A stretch of DNA of 6,528 nucleotides from CAZWXH01 sp964637725 (GTDB lineage: Bacteria > Bacillota_I > Bacilli_A > Erysipelotrichales > Coprobacillaceae), in assembly GCA_964637725.1 (NCBI GenBank), contig CAZWXH010000102.1:1-6528 (forward strand). The letters are read 5' to 3'. The notes under the pieces are model-generated. The model saw only the letters and a program-made list of their open reading frames with translations. It searched no databases and had not been told where the DNA came from. This document shows, in pieces, positions 1-4,784 of the stretch. The translations under genes and the position numbers were made by a program. Within the stretch, counting starts at the first letter, position 1. Each line of letters starts with the position of its first letter.

Positions 1-50
1 TACTTAAAGCACATTTATCTCAAACGAATAGAAAAACCTATTAAATGAAA

Positions 51-75
51 AAAAGAATAGATAATCTATTCTTTT
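51..75 (-). terminator. Rho-independent terminator hairpin (candidate end of the peptidase operon)
   Basis: An 11-bp perfect stem (51-61 with 65-75, loop TAA) has core arms GAATAGA/TCTATTC. Read on the minus strand the stem runs into seven T residues, on the plus strand only four, so it favours minus-strand transcripts. It lies about 300 nt beyond the stop of the small membrane-protein gene and is the first convincing terminator for that operon. It could also serve an unseen plus-strand gene to the left. Confidence 0.6.
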
Positions 76-97
76 GATAAACTAAAGATAAACTAAA
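76..97. repeat. Two adjacent 11-bp direct repeats
   Basis: GATAAACTAAA occurs at 76-86 and is repeated without a gap at 87-97. This is visible directly. Two units in AT-rich DNA may be replication slippage, and no function can be assigned. Confidence 0.6.
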
Positions 98-138
98 TTA
101 GTTCGGGATTTTGGCTTTCTATAAGATTACTCGTGGGT

Positions 139-267
139 ATATGATTTATCGCCTTCTTTTAGATTTTATAAACTGTTAGAAAAATGTCCTTGACTTTTGA
201 ACCAGTTTAAACTCCCAAGTTATTTTATAGCGTGGTTTTCTGAAACCACAAGTTATTTTGGATTACC
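139..267. repeat. Long direct repeat, copy 1 (IS-end-like segment)
   Basis: Positions 139-204 are identical to 2574-2639 (66 of 66). Positions 205-267 match 2640-2702 in the same orientation without gaps at 48 of 63 bases. The segment carries two AGTTATTTT nonamers (218-226 and 251-259), 33 bp apart start to start. Between them is a perfect 7-bp hairpin GTGGTTT/AAACCAC (232-238 with 243-249, loop TCTG) that copy 2 has lost. Copy 1 has only the right arm of a hairpin that is complete in copy 2. Iterated sites in a terminal segment recall the multiple terminal repeats of IS21-family elements, but no transposase gene is present. The IS origin is inference. Confidence 0.8.
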
Positions 268-379
268 CGAATTTATTGCTGATCCTTTTCCGAAAAACAA
301 TATCTTTAAACAATATAATAATTATATATTATTTTCTCATTAAACAAATTGCATGCTCTTATAACAATTATACTATCAA

Positions 380-787
380 TCAAAATTCTCTCTTAAAATA
401 ATCGTATTTCTGTGCTTGCTCGTTAAAAACTGCAACAAACTTTTTATCCCTTGATATATAAACTTTATAGTTAATATTATCTTCAATTATCTTACTAACC
501 TCTAACTCATTGGATGGCATCTTTATATCCTCACTTGACGCACTTTTAACATATCCATAAAATGTATAGTCCTCAGTAATTTCATCCATGCGCTCCATTG
601 TAGTTCCATAAATATATCCATCAATATTTATCATCGGCTTAGTAAAATTTCCATCAATTATGTCTTTTTTGGAATTACATTGATATAGACTAAATAGCAA
701 TATACCACTTAAAAAGACAATTAAAAGAACTATAATACGCTTATTTCGTAAATGACATATATCCATCTTGTATCCACTTCGATCCAT
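380..787 (-). CDS. Small membrane-anchored protein of unknown function, overlapping the peptidase gene
   Basis: The protein has 135 residues. A basic N-terminus (R14, K16, R17) is followed by one hydrophobic segment at about residues 18-36. The remaining ~98 residues, rich in charged and aromatic residues, should lie outside the cell. The Cys at 37 follows LYQ, which is a poor lipobox, so a plain membrane anchor is more likely than a lipoprotein. The gene overlaps the 3' end of the peptidase gene by 47 nt, which implies cotranscription and probably translational coupling. An internal ATG at codon 8 (764-766) would reduce the overlap to 26 nt and has AGTGGA six bases upstream. Neither start has a strong SD. 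The external part (GYIYGTT ... MPSNE ... YFKRE) has the feel of small exported Bacillota proteins of unknown function. By position it corresponds to the staphostatin inhibitor genes downstream of staphopain genes, but no sequence likeness is claimed. A role as partner, inhibitor or immunity protein is speculation. Confidence 0.75.
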   Translation of the reverse strand: MDRSGYKMDICHLRNKRIIVLLIVFLSGILLFSLYQCNSKKDIIDGNFTKPMINIDGYIYGTTMERMDEITEDYTFYGYVKSASSEDIKMPSNELEVSKIIEDNINYKVYISRDKKFVAVFNEQAQKYDYFKREF

Positions 788-1805
788 TTTCAGCTACATA
801 TGCATAGTTAGTTAATGGATAAGTTTCAGATTTTTTATACCAAGGATTTCTGACTTTTACTGTTCCACCATTAATTCCATGCACAACTATTGCATGTCTT
901 GATGAAGTATTTCCATTTTTATGAAAAGCTCCATAAATTGGTTGTTTTAATTTTAATTGTCCTTCAATAACTGAATATGTTAAGTTTGCAACCGCATTAT
1001 ATTCTCTAACTGTAATTCCAGCAAAAGCACGTGCATAATTTTTCACAACACTTCTAGGTATTCCGCTAGTAGATGAAACGCTACCAAATTGAGCAATTGT
1101 GCTTGCATAAACAAATGAATTTCCTGTCATATATCTAATTATATTTGCTCCAACATACCCTGCACACCACGGCAAAGAAATCTGTTGTTCCACATAATCT
1201 ATAGCCAAATTATAATATGCTCTAGACTCTATTGCTCTCTCTACCTTCTTGGTTATATTTAAATATATATTTATACTCTTCCTATTATTAGTCTTTTTCA
1301 TTTTTTTAAAAGACATTATCTCATTTTCAGAATACTGCTTATTAGCTTTCATGTCTTTAGCCCATACCTCCTGATAATCATCATTAAATAGCACTAGATT
1401 ATCATTCGAAACTGCTAAAGAATATACTATATTTTCTGAAGATTTTAATTGATTAAATTCCTCAGCTAATCCCTCGCTTAGAACACTACTAAATTCTTGA
1501 CCATCATAGTATACTCTACACACATAAATAACTTTATTGTTATAATATAGAGGATATAAAAAGAATCCATCATCTGATTGAGATTGAACTTTAATCCCAC
1601 CACCTAACTTAACATTTTGACAGATTTCTATGTTATTATCTGTTTGCCCCAATAATAATTCATAGATATTTGTCATAACATATTTATCTACCTCTGAAGT
1701 GTCTTCCGTTTCAAAATACAAATGCTTTTCTCCAGTGGCTGAAGCAAAAGAAACATTACACAAAAACAATAGAAACACTAAAAGAAAACTTAAGATTTTT
1801 TTCAC
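741..1805 (-). CDS. Secreted papain-fold cysteine peptidase, staphopain-like (family C47)
   Basis: The product is 354 residues long. Residues 1-23 form a signal peptide (KK, then a Leu/Phe-rich core, with cleavage likely near ASA-TG). Residues ~24-180 resemble no domain I recognise and probably act as a propeptide. Residues ~181-354 are the catalytic domain, about 174 residues, which matches mature staphopain. Papain-type residues are in the right order and spacing: Gln208 six residues before Cys214 (in PWCAGY), His304 (in SRHAIVVHG) and Asn320 (in VRNPWY). The WCAGY motif and the G-H-A-x-x-V-x-G pattern are typical of C47 and separate it from C39 leader peptidases. The start is GTG (1803-1805) with GGGAG six bases upstream. 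The gene has its own promoter and is followed by an overlapping membrane-protein gene. The expected product is an exported protease kept inactive by its pro-region. The substrate is unknown. All catalytic residues are present, so the enzyme should be active. Confidence 0.85.
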   Translation of the reverse strand: MKKILSFLLVFLLFLCNVSFASATGEKHLYFETEDTSEVDKYVMTNIYELLLGQTDNNIEICQNVKLGGGIKVQSQSDDGFFLYPLYYNNKVIYVCRVYYDGQEFSSVLSEGLAEEFNQLKSSENIVYSLAVSNDNLVLFNDDYQEVWAKDMKANKQYSENEIMSFKKMKKTNNRKSINIYLNITKKVERAIESRAYYNLAIDYVEQQISLPWCAGYVGANIIRYMTGNSFVYASTIAQFGSVSSTSGIPRSVVKNYARAFAGITVREYNAVANLTYSVIEGQLKLKQPIYGAFHKNGNTSSRHAIVVHGINGGTVKVRNPWYKKSETYPLTNYAYVAENGSKWIQDGYMSFTK

Positions 1806-1811
1806 TTTTTT

Positions 1812-1816
1812 CTCCC
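1812..1816 (-). promoter_or_regulatory. Ribosome binding site fixing the GTG start of the peptidase
   Basis: GGGAG on the minus strand lies six bases before GTG at 1803-1805. The following codons (KKILSFLLV) begin a proper signal peptide. This supports GTG as the start and rules out a shorter internal ATG. Confidence 0.75.
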
Positions 1817-1874
1817 ACTAGCCTTTTAGGTTACCTTTCCTCTAATTTCTTAAAGATATTACCATTCTCACATA

Positions 1875-1904
1875 ATTATATCATAGTTTATACATTCGTC
1901 ACAA
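1875..1904 (-). promoter_or_regulatory. Sigma-A-type promoter of the peptidase operon
   Basis: On the minus strand, TTGTGA (-35, 1899-1904) and a consensus TATAAT (-10, 1875-1880) are separated by 18 bp. Transcription would start near 1868 and leave a leader of about 60 nt before the GTG. The promoter lies just beyond the last readable trace of the amidase relic, so the peptidase does not depend on that gene for transcription. Confidence 0.6.
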
Positions 1905-2016
1905 ACACTTTTTAACACTATGTAATTTATAAAAAATATAGTAATCAAGTATTTTAATTTTTTTATCATCATCTAACATTTTATCAATAATAAACCCATT
2001 AAAATTCTATAAACTC

Positions 2017-2256
2017 TTATTCCATAACCATTAATGTTATCATTTTCTTTGAATGATTTTTTTCTACAATCACCTTTACTGTTTCATTCAATAGTATAAA
2101 TAATATTATTATTTGTCTTCTCAACTAATCCACCGTGCCCGGATCTAAAACAATCACTTTTTTAGCTAAGCTTTGTGATGAAGAGACATTAATAACTGGT
2201 TTGAACATCAACGAACATAATGCAAATAACAAGACAAAGGGTATTACTTTTTTCAT
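2017..2256 (-). pseudogene. Remnant of a secreted N-acetylmuramoyl-L-alanine amidase (Amidase_3), frameshifted
   Basis: From ATG 2254-2256, preceded by GGTGAT, the frame reads a signal peptide (MKKVIPFVLLFALCS) and then KKVIVLDPG before it shifts and stops at 2125-2127 after 43 codons. The bases at the shift read GAT CCG GG CAC GGT GGA. Restoring one base in the third codon gives DPGHGG, the N-terminal zinc-binding motif of Amidase_3 cell-wall hydrolases, and continues GLVEKTNNNIIYTI, which fits the segment holding the second zinc ligand (Glu). The usual residues between HGG and GLVEK are absent, suggesting a small deletion. After a stop at 2084-2086, another frame continues plausibly as a helix to a stop at 2017-2019. 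The catalytic C-terminal ~150 residues are missing. The intact enzyme would have cleaved the amide bond between MurNAc and the stem peptide. A weak -10 (2272-2277) remains upstream. The 3' limit is uncertain. Confidence 0.75.
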
Positions 2257-2315
2257 ATCATCACCGTTAGTATTATATGAACAGTTCCTTATGATATGAC
2301 ATAATAGAGTAGAAG

Positions 2316-2333
2316 GAAAATAAGTTTATTTTC
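2316..2333. repeat. Small inverted repeat between the relic genes
   Basis: GAAAATAA (2316-2323) and TTATTTTC (2326-2333) are perfect inverted arms around GT. Outer GAAG/CTTC pairs can extend the stem with a bulge on one side. There is no clean T-run on either side, so a terminator role is doubtful. Confidence 0.4.
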
Positions 2334-2386
2334 GTTCTTCCAGTTGCACAACTTACAATTACCAGCGAACAATTTCGACATCTTGG

Positions 2387-2458
2387 CTACCATTTGCATT
2401 GATTATGATAATGATCGTTATGCATTTCATTATTTATACTATCAAATATATTACTCAT
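2387..2458 (-). CDS. Doubtful 23-codon ORF with a strong SD-like sequence
   Basis: ATG at 2456-2458 is preceded on the minus strand by GGAAGGGGGG with six bases in between, an unusually strong purine SD for this window. The frame gives MSNIFDSINNEMHND, then a His/Asn-rich tail, and stops at 2387-2389. It could be a real small peptide, or the first codons of a gene truncated when this region decayed. It lies on the inner side of repeat copy 2 and points away from it, so it could be the 5' end of the lost element's gene. I recognise no family, and the coding case rests only on the SD. Confidence 0.25.
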   Translation of the reverse strand: MSNIFDSINNEMHNDHYHNQCKW

Positions 2459-2546
2459 TTATTACCCCCCTTCCTAACTTATCTTATATATTAATAAAAA
2501 ATTGGTTCTTGCATTCTCCAACATTTGATTGTTTTTTTAAAGTAAA

Positions 2547-2595
2547 AAAAGAAGGGATAAGTCATATTAAACAATATGATTTATCGCCTTCTTTT
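2547..2595 (-). terminator. Long intrinsic terminator hairpin, best for minus-strand transcripts
   Basis: Arms AAAAGAAGG-GATAA-G-TCATATT (2547-2568) and AATATGA-T-TTATC-G-CCTTCTTTT (2573-2595) pair over 22 bp with one G-U pair and one bulged G, around an AAAC loop. Read on the minus strand it ends in seven T residues. It would stop transcripts of the Xre gene, whose stop is about 140 nt upstream, and insulate the relic region. The right arm belongs to the long direct repeat and the left arm does not. Confidence 0.65.
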
Positions 2596-2702
2596 AGATT
2601 TTATAAACTGTTAGAAAAATGTCCTTGACTTTTGAACCATTTTAAAACCCCGAGTTATTTTAAATTCAATTATTCTGTAACCACTAGTTATTTTAGATTA
2701 CC
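2574..2702. repeat. Long direct repeat, copy 2 (IS-end-like segment)
   Basis: This is the partner of 139-267, same orientation, 114 of 129 bases identical with no gaps; the first 66 are identical. AGTTATTTT nonamers lie at 2653-2661 and 2686-2694, again 33 bp apart. Start-to-start distance to copy 1 is 2435 bp, and the peptidase/membrane-protein pair and the amidase relic lie in between. The repeat ends about 35 bp past the stop of the Xre gene. Confidence 0.8.
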
Positions 2703-2736
2703 ATTCTTTTTTTTGCTTAATTTCTTGAGAAATCTA

Positions 2737-2946
2737 TTATTTGTTATCTACTCTTTCAAGCAAATAATCCGTTGTTGTGTTATAAAACTCTGCTAATTTA
2801 ATCAAAATATCATACGGAACTTGTCTTGTTCCTGTTTCATAGTGTGAGTATGAACGTTGGCTTATATCAAGTGTTTTAGCCAGTTTTTCCTGTGTTAAGT
2901 CACTATCTTCACGCAAATCTTTTATCCTTCTTAAATACATAATCAT
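2737..2946 (-). CDS. Xre/cI-type helix-turn-helix repressor, 69 aa
   Basis: The protein is a single HTH_3 domain with nothing appended. Helix 2, turn and recognition helix are seen in LTQEKLAKTLDISQRSYSHYETG (helix 2 from residue 17, recognition helix about 28-38), followed by the usual P-x-D-I-L-I-K-L-A-E-F-Y and TDYLLER tail. It should be a cytoplasmic DNA-binding dimer, typical of small phage, plasmid and accessory-gene repressors. The start could be ATG 2944-2946 (GGGAG four bases upstream) or the third codon ATG 2938-2940 (ten bases). The gene diverges from a 55-codon gene, and a 21-bp palindrome between them is the obvious operator, so it probably represses that neighbour and perhaps itself. 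Confidence 0.9.
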   Translation of the reverse strand: MIMYLRRIKDLREDSDLTQEKLAKTLDISQRSYSHYETGTRQVPYDILIKLAEFYNTTTDYLLERVDNK

Positions 2947-2961
2947 TCAACTCCCATATAT

Positions 2962-2990
2962 ATTATAGTAGAGTGAAATGAAATTATTGA
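2962..2990 (-). promoter_or_regulatory. Probable promoter of the Xre repressor gene
   Basis: A consensus TATAAT lies at 2962-2967 on the minus strand, only 15 bp before the start codon, so the transcript would be almost leaderless, with little beyond the SD. The -35 at 2985-2990 (TCAATA) is poor and overlaps the -35 of the divergent promoter. The operator palindrome begins 3 bp beyond it. Confidence 0.45.
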
Positions 2991-3015
2991 CGAATAGAGC
3001 AATTTGTTCTATTAT
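2987..3015 (+). promoter_or_regulatory. Sigma-A-type promoter of the 55-aa protein gene
   Basis: TTGACG (-35, 2987-2992) and TATTAT (-10, 3010-3015) are separated by exactly 17 bp. A start near 3022 leaves about 43 nt of leader containing AGGAGG. This is one of the best promoters in the window, and its spacer is filled by the palindromic operator. Confidence 0.75.
2993..3013. promoter_or_regulatory. 21-bp palindromic operator for the Xre repressor
   Basis: The arms are AATAGAGCAA and TTGTTCTATT around a central T. Nine of ten base pairs are symmetrical; only G2999 versus T3007 breaks symmetry. The site fills the whole -35/-10 spacer and the first bases of the -10, so a bound dimer would block RNA polymerase. 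A second, weaker dyad (TTCTAT 3007-3012 and ATAGAA 3022-3027) overlaps it towards the start site and may be a secondary site. Assignment to the adjacent repressor is by position. Confidence 0.7.
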
Positions 3016-3064
3016 TTATATATAGAAAATTTATATTATACGGTATAAATAGGAGGAAAGAAAA

Positions 3065-3232
3065 ATGGATAAAGACGGATCTAAAAAGGAAATTGAAAGA
3101 AGATTAATGAAAGTAGTGCAATCTATTTTTATTGCAAAGAATGAACACCCTGAGGCATTTGATGAATTAGGTATTATTATTGGACATCTTCAAAAAGCTA
3201 TGAATATAATTGATGATTTGCCATTTGAATAA
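3065..3232 (+). CDS. Small acidic helical protein of unknown function, 55 aa
   Basis: The frame runs from ATG 3065-3067 to TAA 3230-3232 with a perfect AGGAGG at 3051-3056, eight bases upstream, and a strong promoter. It reads MDKDGSKKEIERRL, then KVVQSIFIAKNEHPEAF, then an amphipathic stretch (GIIIGHLQKAMNII) and an acidic end DDLPFE. There is no signal peptide, membrane segment, Cys pair or HTH, so it should be a soluble, largely helical cytoplasmic protein. I do not recognise a family. It is the only plus-strand gene in the window and is controlled by the divergent Xre repressor. Small proteins in that setting include toxins, antirepressors and excision or copy-control factors, but nothing here decides between them. 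Its stop codon runs directly into a terminator shared with the convergent operon. Confidence 0.8.
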   Translation: MDKDGSKKEIERRLMKVVQSIFIAKNEHPEAFDELGIIIGHLQKAMNIIDDLPFE

Positions 3233-3263
3233 AAAAAGACAAATAAATTATTTGTCTTTTTTT
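3231..3263. terminator. Bidirectional terminator shared by convergent genes
   Basis: Seven A residues (3231-3237), then GACAAATA-AAT-TATTTGTC (3238-3256), then seven T residues (3257-3263) form a symmetrical intrinsic terminator that works on both strands. The plus gene's TAA (3230-3232) overlaps its left edge. The minus gene's TAA (3248-3250) lies inside the hairpin near the loop, so the last codons of the GyrI-like protein (IKKDK) are encoded by one arm and the T-run. Confidence 0.85.
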
Positions 3264-3883
3264 ATCGGATGTCTTAAAACAGTTTTTAAATTAAGTGGAT
3301 TTGCTTTTCTTGGATCACTTAAATATATTTCATGATGATATCGTGTGTCAGTGATATCAAGTTTGTAGCCTTCTTCTTGCATATATTGATGCATAAGTTC
3401 AACCGTTTTTGGTTCTTCATCATATGAACCTATATGCATACATTGAACACATAATCCCTCATCATATGTAAGATATTCTACTTTAGAAAAATCTAATCCC
3501 TTCTTTTTTGAAGCTGTCTCTTTTGCCCACATAAAATCGTCTTTTGAAATAAAATCAGGAATTCTTATAATTGATATCCATTGAAATGTATCTTTACGAG
3601 AATAATCAACTCCTTTTATTTCTTCTTGCCACCAAAATCCTTCTAGTGGTGGTACAACATATTCAAAGAAGCCTTCTATTTTCCTATCAGTTTTATGGCT
3701 CATTTTTAAAGTATATGCAATAGCATATAACAATCCAATCGCCTGTTTATATTCACCTTCTTCTTCATTTGGATTTCCTTTACCTCTTACAGCAATAAAA
3801 TTCATTTTGGGAATTGTCACTATAGATGGTTTGTTTTTTGGTAAGTAAAACTCTTTATACTCTTTTTTATAATCAAATGCCAT
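3248..3883 (-). CDS. Stand-alone GyrI-like small-molecule-binding protein
   Basis: The 211 residues fit the GyrI-like superfamily (related to SAV2185-type proteins) over their full length: an N-terminal strand VTIPKMNFIAVRGKGNP (about 22-38), a Trp-rich loop GFWWQEE (82-88), the central strand EYLTYDEGLCVQCMHIGSYDEEP (136-158), and the C-terminal signature HEIYLSDPRK followed by LKTVLRHPI (184-207). Proteins of this group bind hydrophobic or cationic small molecules in a pocket lined by aromatic and acidic residues. Some members hydrolyse cyclopropanoid toxins, while others only sequester ligands. The start is ATG 3881-3883, with AAAGGA (3892-3897) inside the end of the upstream MerR gene. 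Only five bases separate the genes, so they are cotranscribed. It probably binds or detoxifies a compound sensed by the MerR protein. The ligand is unknown. Confidence 0.88.
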   Translation of the reverse strand: MAFDYKKEYKEFYLPKNKPSIVTIPKMNFIAVRGKGNPNEEEGEYKQAIGLLYAIAYTLKMSHKTDRKIEGFFEYVVPPLEGFWWQEEIKGVDYSRKDTFQWISIIRIPDFISKDDFMWAKETASKKKGLDFSKVEYLTYDEGLCVQCMHIGSYDEEPKTVELMHQYMQEEGYKLDITDTRYHHEIYLSDPRKANPLNLKTVLRHPIKKDK

Positions 3884-3888
3884 ATTTA

Positions 3889-4686
3889 TTATCCTTTCTG
3901 AATGGGTATTTGTATCTCAGTGATGTATTTATCAGGATTTCCTTTCAAAATCATTCCTGGTCCTTTTATATAAACTTCCCTATATGGAGACAATAAAGTT
4001 ATGTTATGTCTATGTGCGTAATCCAGTAACTTCTTATAACTTTCTCCTAATTTATCATAATGTCCAATATGCTTCATTGAAAGGATTTGCATAGAAGGAA
4101 GAACTTTTATACTTGCCCCACCATGAGATACTTTTTCTTTAATTGGTAAACAAACTTCAAGATCAGCATTAACTTTATATTCCTCATCATGATATACAGT
4201 TATGATATTTCCATCTGCTTTGTTTTTTGCTAGTTTGTATAACTTTGATGTATACATTCCCATCTCATTATATTTTCCAACAAATCGATAACTTATAACT
4301 AACATTTCTTTAACATCTTTTATACTTATTTCAGAATGATTGGTTTCCTCCTTTTTACTAATGTGAGAAAGATATTGGTTAATCATTGATATATAATTAT
4401 CTTCAACTATCATGTTTTCCTTTATTTGTTGTCTCTTTTCAATAAGATACTCTTGTAAATCATTATCATCCTTTACATTATGAAGAACATCTTTAATCTC
4501 GTTAATAGAAAAATGTAATTGTTTTAATAAAATAACTCTTTTAGCGACTTTATAATTAGAATCATCATAATAACGGTATCCACTTTCTTTAATTGATGAA
4601 GGTTGTATAATCCCTTCATCATCATAATAACGTAAAGTTTTAATGCTTAATCCTGTTATCTTAGAAAAATCACCAATTTTATACAT
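3889..4686 (-). CDS. MerR-family transcriptional activator with GyrI-like effector domain (BmrR-like)
   Basis: The protein has 265 residues. The winged HTH occupies residues 1-70 (YKIGDFSKITGLSIKTLRYYDDEGIIQPS, then SGYRYYDDSNY). A dimerising coiled coil runs over about 75-110. The GyrI-like ligand domain (about 120-263) contains DLEVCLPI, the strand MKHIGHYDKLGESYKKL and the final TEIQIPI. This is the architecture of multidrug-sensing regulators such as BmrR. There is no Cys pair for a metal, so the signal should be an organic, often cationic, molecule. ATG 4684-4686 has AGGAGGA five bases upstream. The gene leads an operon with the GyrI-like gene, five bases away after a tandem TAATAA stop. 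A dyad in its own promoter indicates autoregulation by DNA distortion. No efflux pump gene is adjacent in this window; the partner effector gene is the GyrI-like protein. Confidence 0.92.
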   Translation of the reverse strand: MYKIGDFSKITGLSIKTLRYYDDEGIIQPSSIKESGYRYYDDSNYKVAKRVILLKQLHFSINEIKDVLHNVKDDNDLQEYLIEKRQQIKENMIVEDNYISMINQYLSHISKKEETNHSEISIKDVKEMLVISYRFVGKYNEMGMYTSKLYKLAKNKADGNIITVYHDEEYKVNADLEVCLPIKEKVSHGGASIKVLPSMQILSMKHIGHYDKLGESYKKLLDYAHRHNITLLSPYREVYIKGPGMILKGNPDKYITEIQIPIQKG

Positions 4687-4703
4687 AACTTCCTCCTAAT
4701 TAT

Positions 4704-4735
4704 AGAGTACACTCTCCTGTATAGAGGAGAGTCAA
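4704..4735 (-). promoter_or_regulatory. MerR-type promoter with overlong spacer
   Basis: On the minus strand, TTGACT (-35, 4730-4735) is followed 20 bp later by TACTCT (-10, 4704-4709). Spacers of 19-20 bp are the hallmark of MerR-activated promoters, which are silent until the regulator untwists the DNA. A better-looking TATAAT at 4699-4704 is 25 bp from the -35, too far to pair with it, but could give some basal start. Confidence 0.7.
4711..4732. promoter_or_regulatory. MerR operator, 8+6+8 inverted repeat
   Basis: ACTCTCCT (4711-4718) and AGGAGAGT (4725-4732) are perfect inverted arms around GTATAG. The dyad lies within the promoter spacer and touches the -35, as in BmrR and TipA operators, which have similar C-rich/G-rich arms. 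It is the expected binding site of the adjacent MerR-family protein. Confidence 0.8.
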
Positions 4736-4755
4736 CCTGTTTTTATTATTTTAAC

Positions 4756-4779
4756 AAAAAAGGATATCATATGATATCC
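4756..4779 (-). terminator. Terminator of the Lrp-aminotransferase operon
   Basis: The perfect palindrome GGATATCATATGATATCC (4762-4779) is followed on the minus strand by six T residues (4761-4756). It begins six bases after the aminotransferase stop and lies before the MerR promoter, separating the two minus-strand operons. Confidence 0.8.
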
Positions 4780-4784
4780 AATTT

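Noticed and set aside
193..215. TTGACT in the direct repeats as a plus-strand promoter
   Set aside because: No -10 element lies 16-18 bp downstream in either copy, so a promoter cannot be supported.
312..334. AT-only inverted repeat after the small membrane-protein gene
   Set aside because: All pairs are A-T and there is no T-run, so it would not be a stable terminator; it is expected by chance in this composition.
1893..1900. Shared octamer TGACGAAT in the peptidase promoter and the Xre/55-aa promoter
   Set aside because: One eight-base match overlapping -35-like sequences in opposite orientations can occur by chance, and the Xre palindrome itself is absent from the peptidase promoter.
2344..2628. 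A 94-codon plus-strand frame
   Set aside because: It has no SD, its composition is that of chance AT-rich translation (Tyr, Ile, Phe), and its last third runs through the terminator hairpin and into the direct repeat. It is not treated as a gene.
2703..2735. ATTTC/GAAAT hairpin just after the Xre gene
   Set aside because: The stem is five pairs, and on the gene's strand it is followed by A residues rather than T residues, so it is not a terminator for that gene.
1..2735. CRISPR array or iterated short repeats in the gene-poor left part
   Set aside because: Only the two-copy long repeat, the four nonamers within it and one 11-bp tandem pair are seen; there is no regular repeat-spacer pattern.
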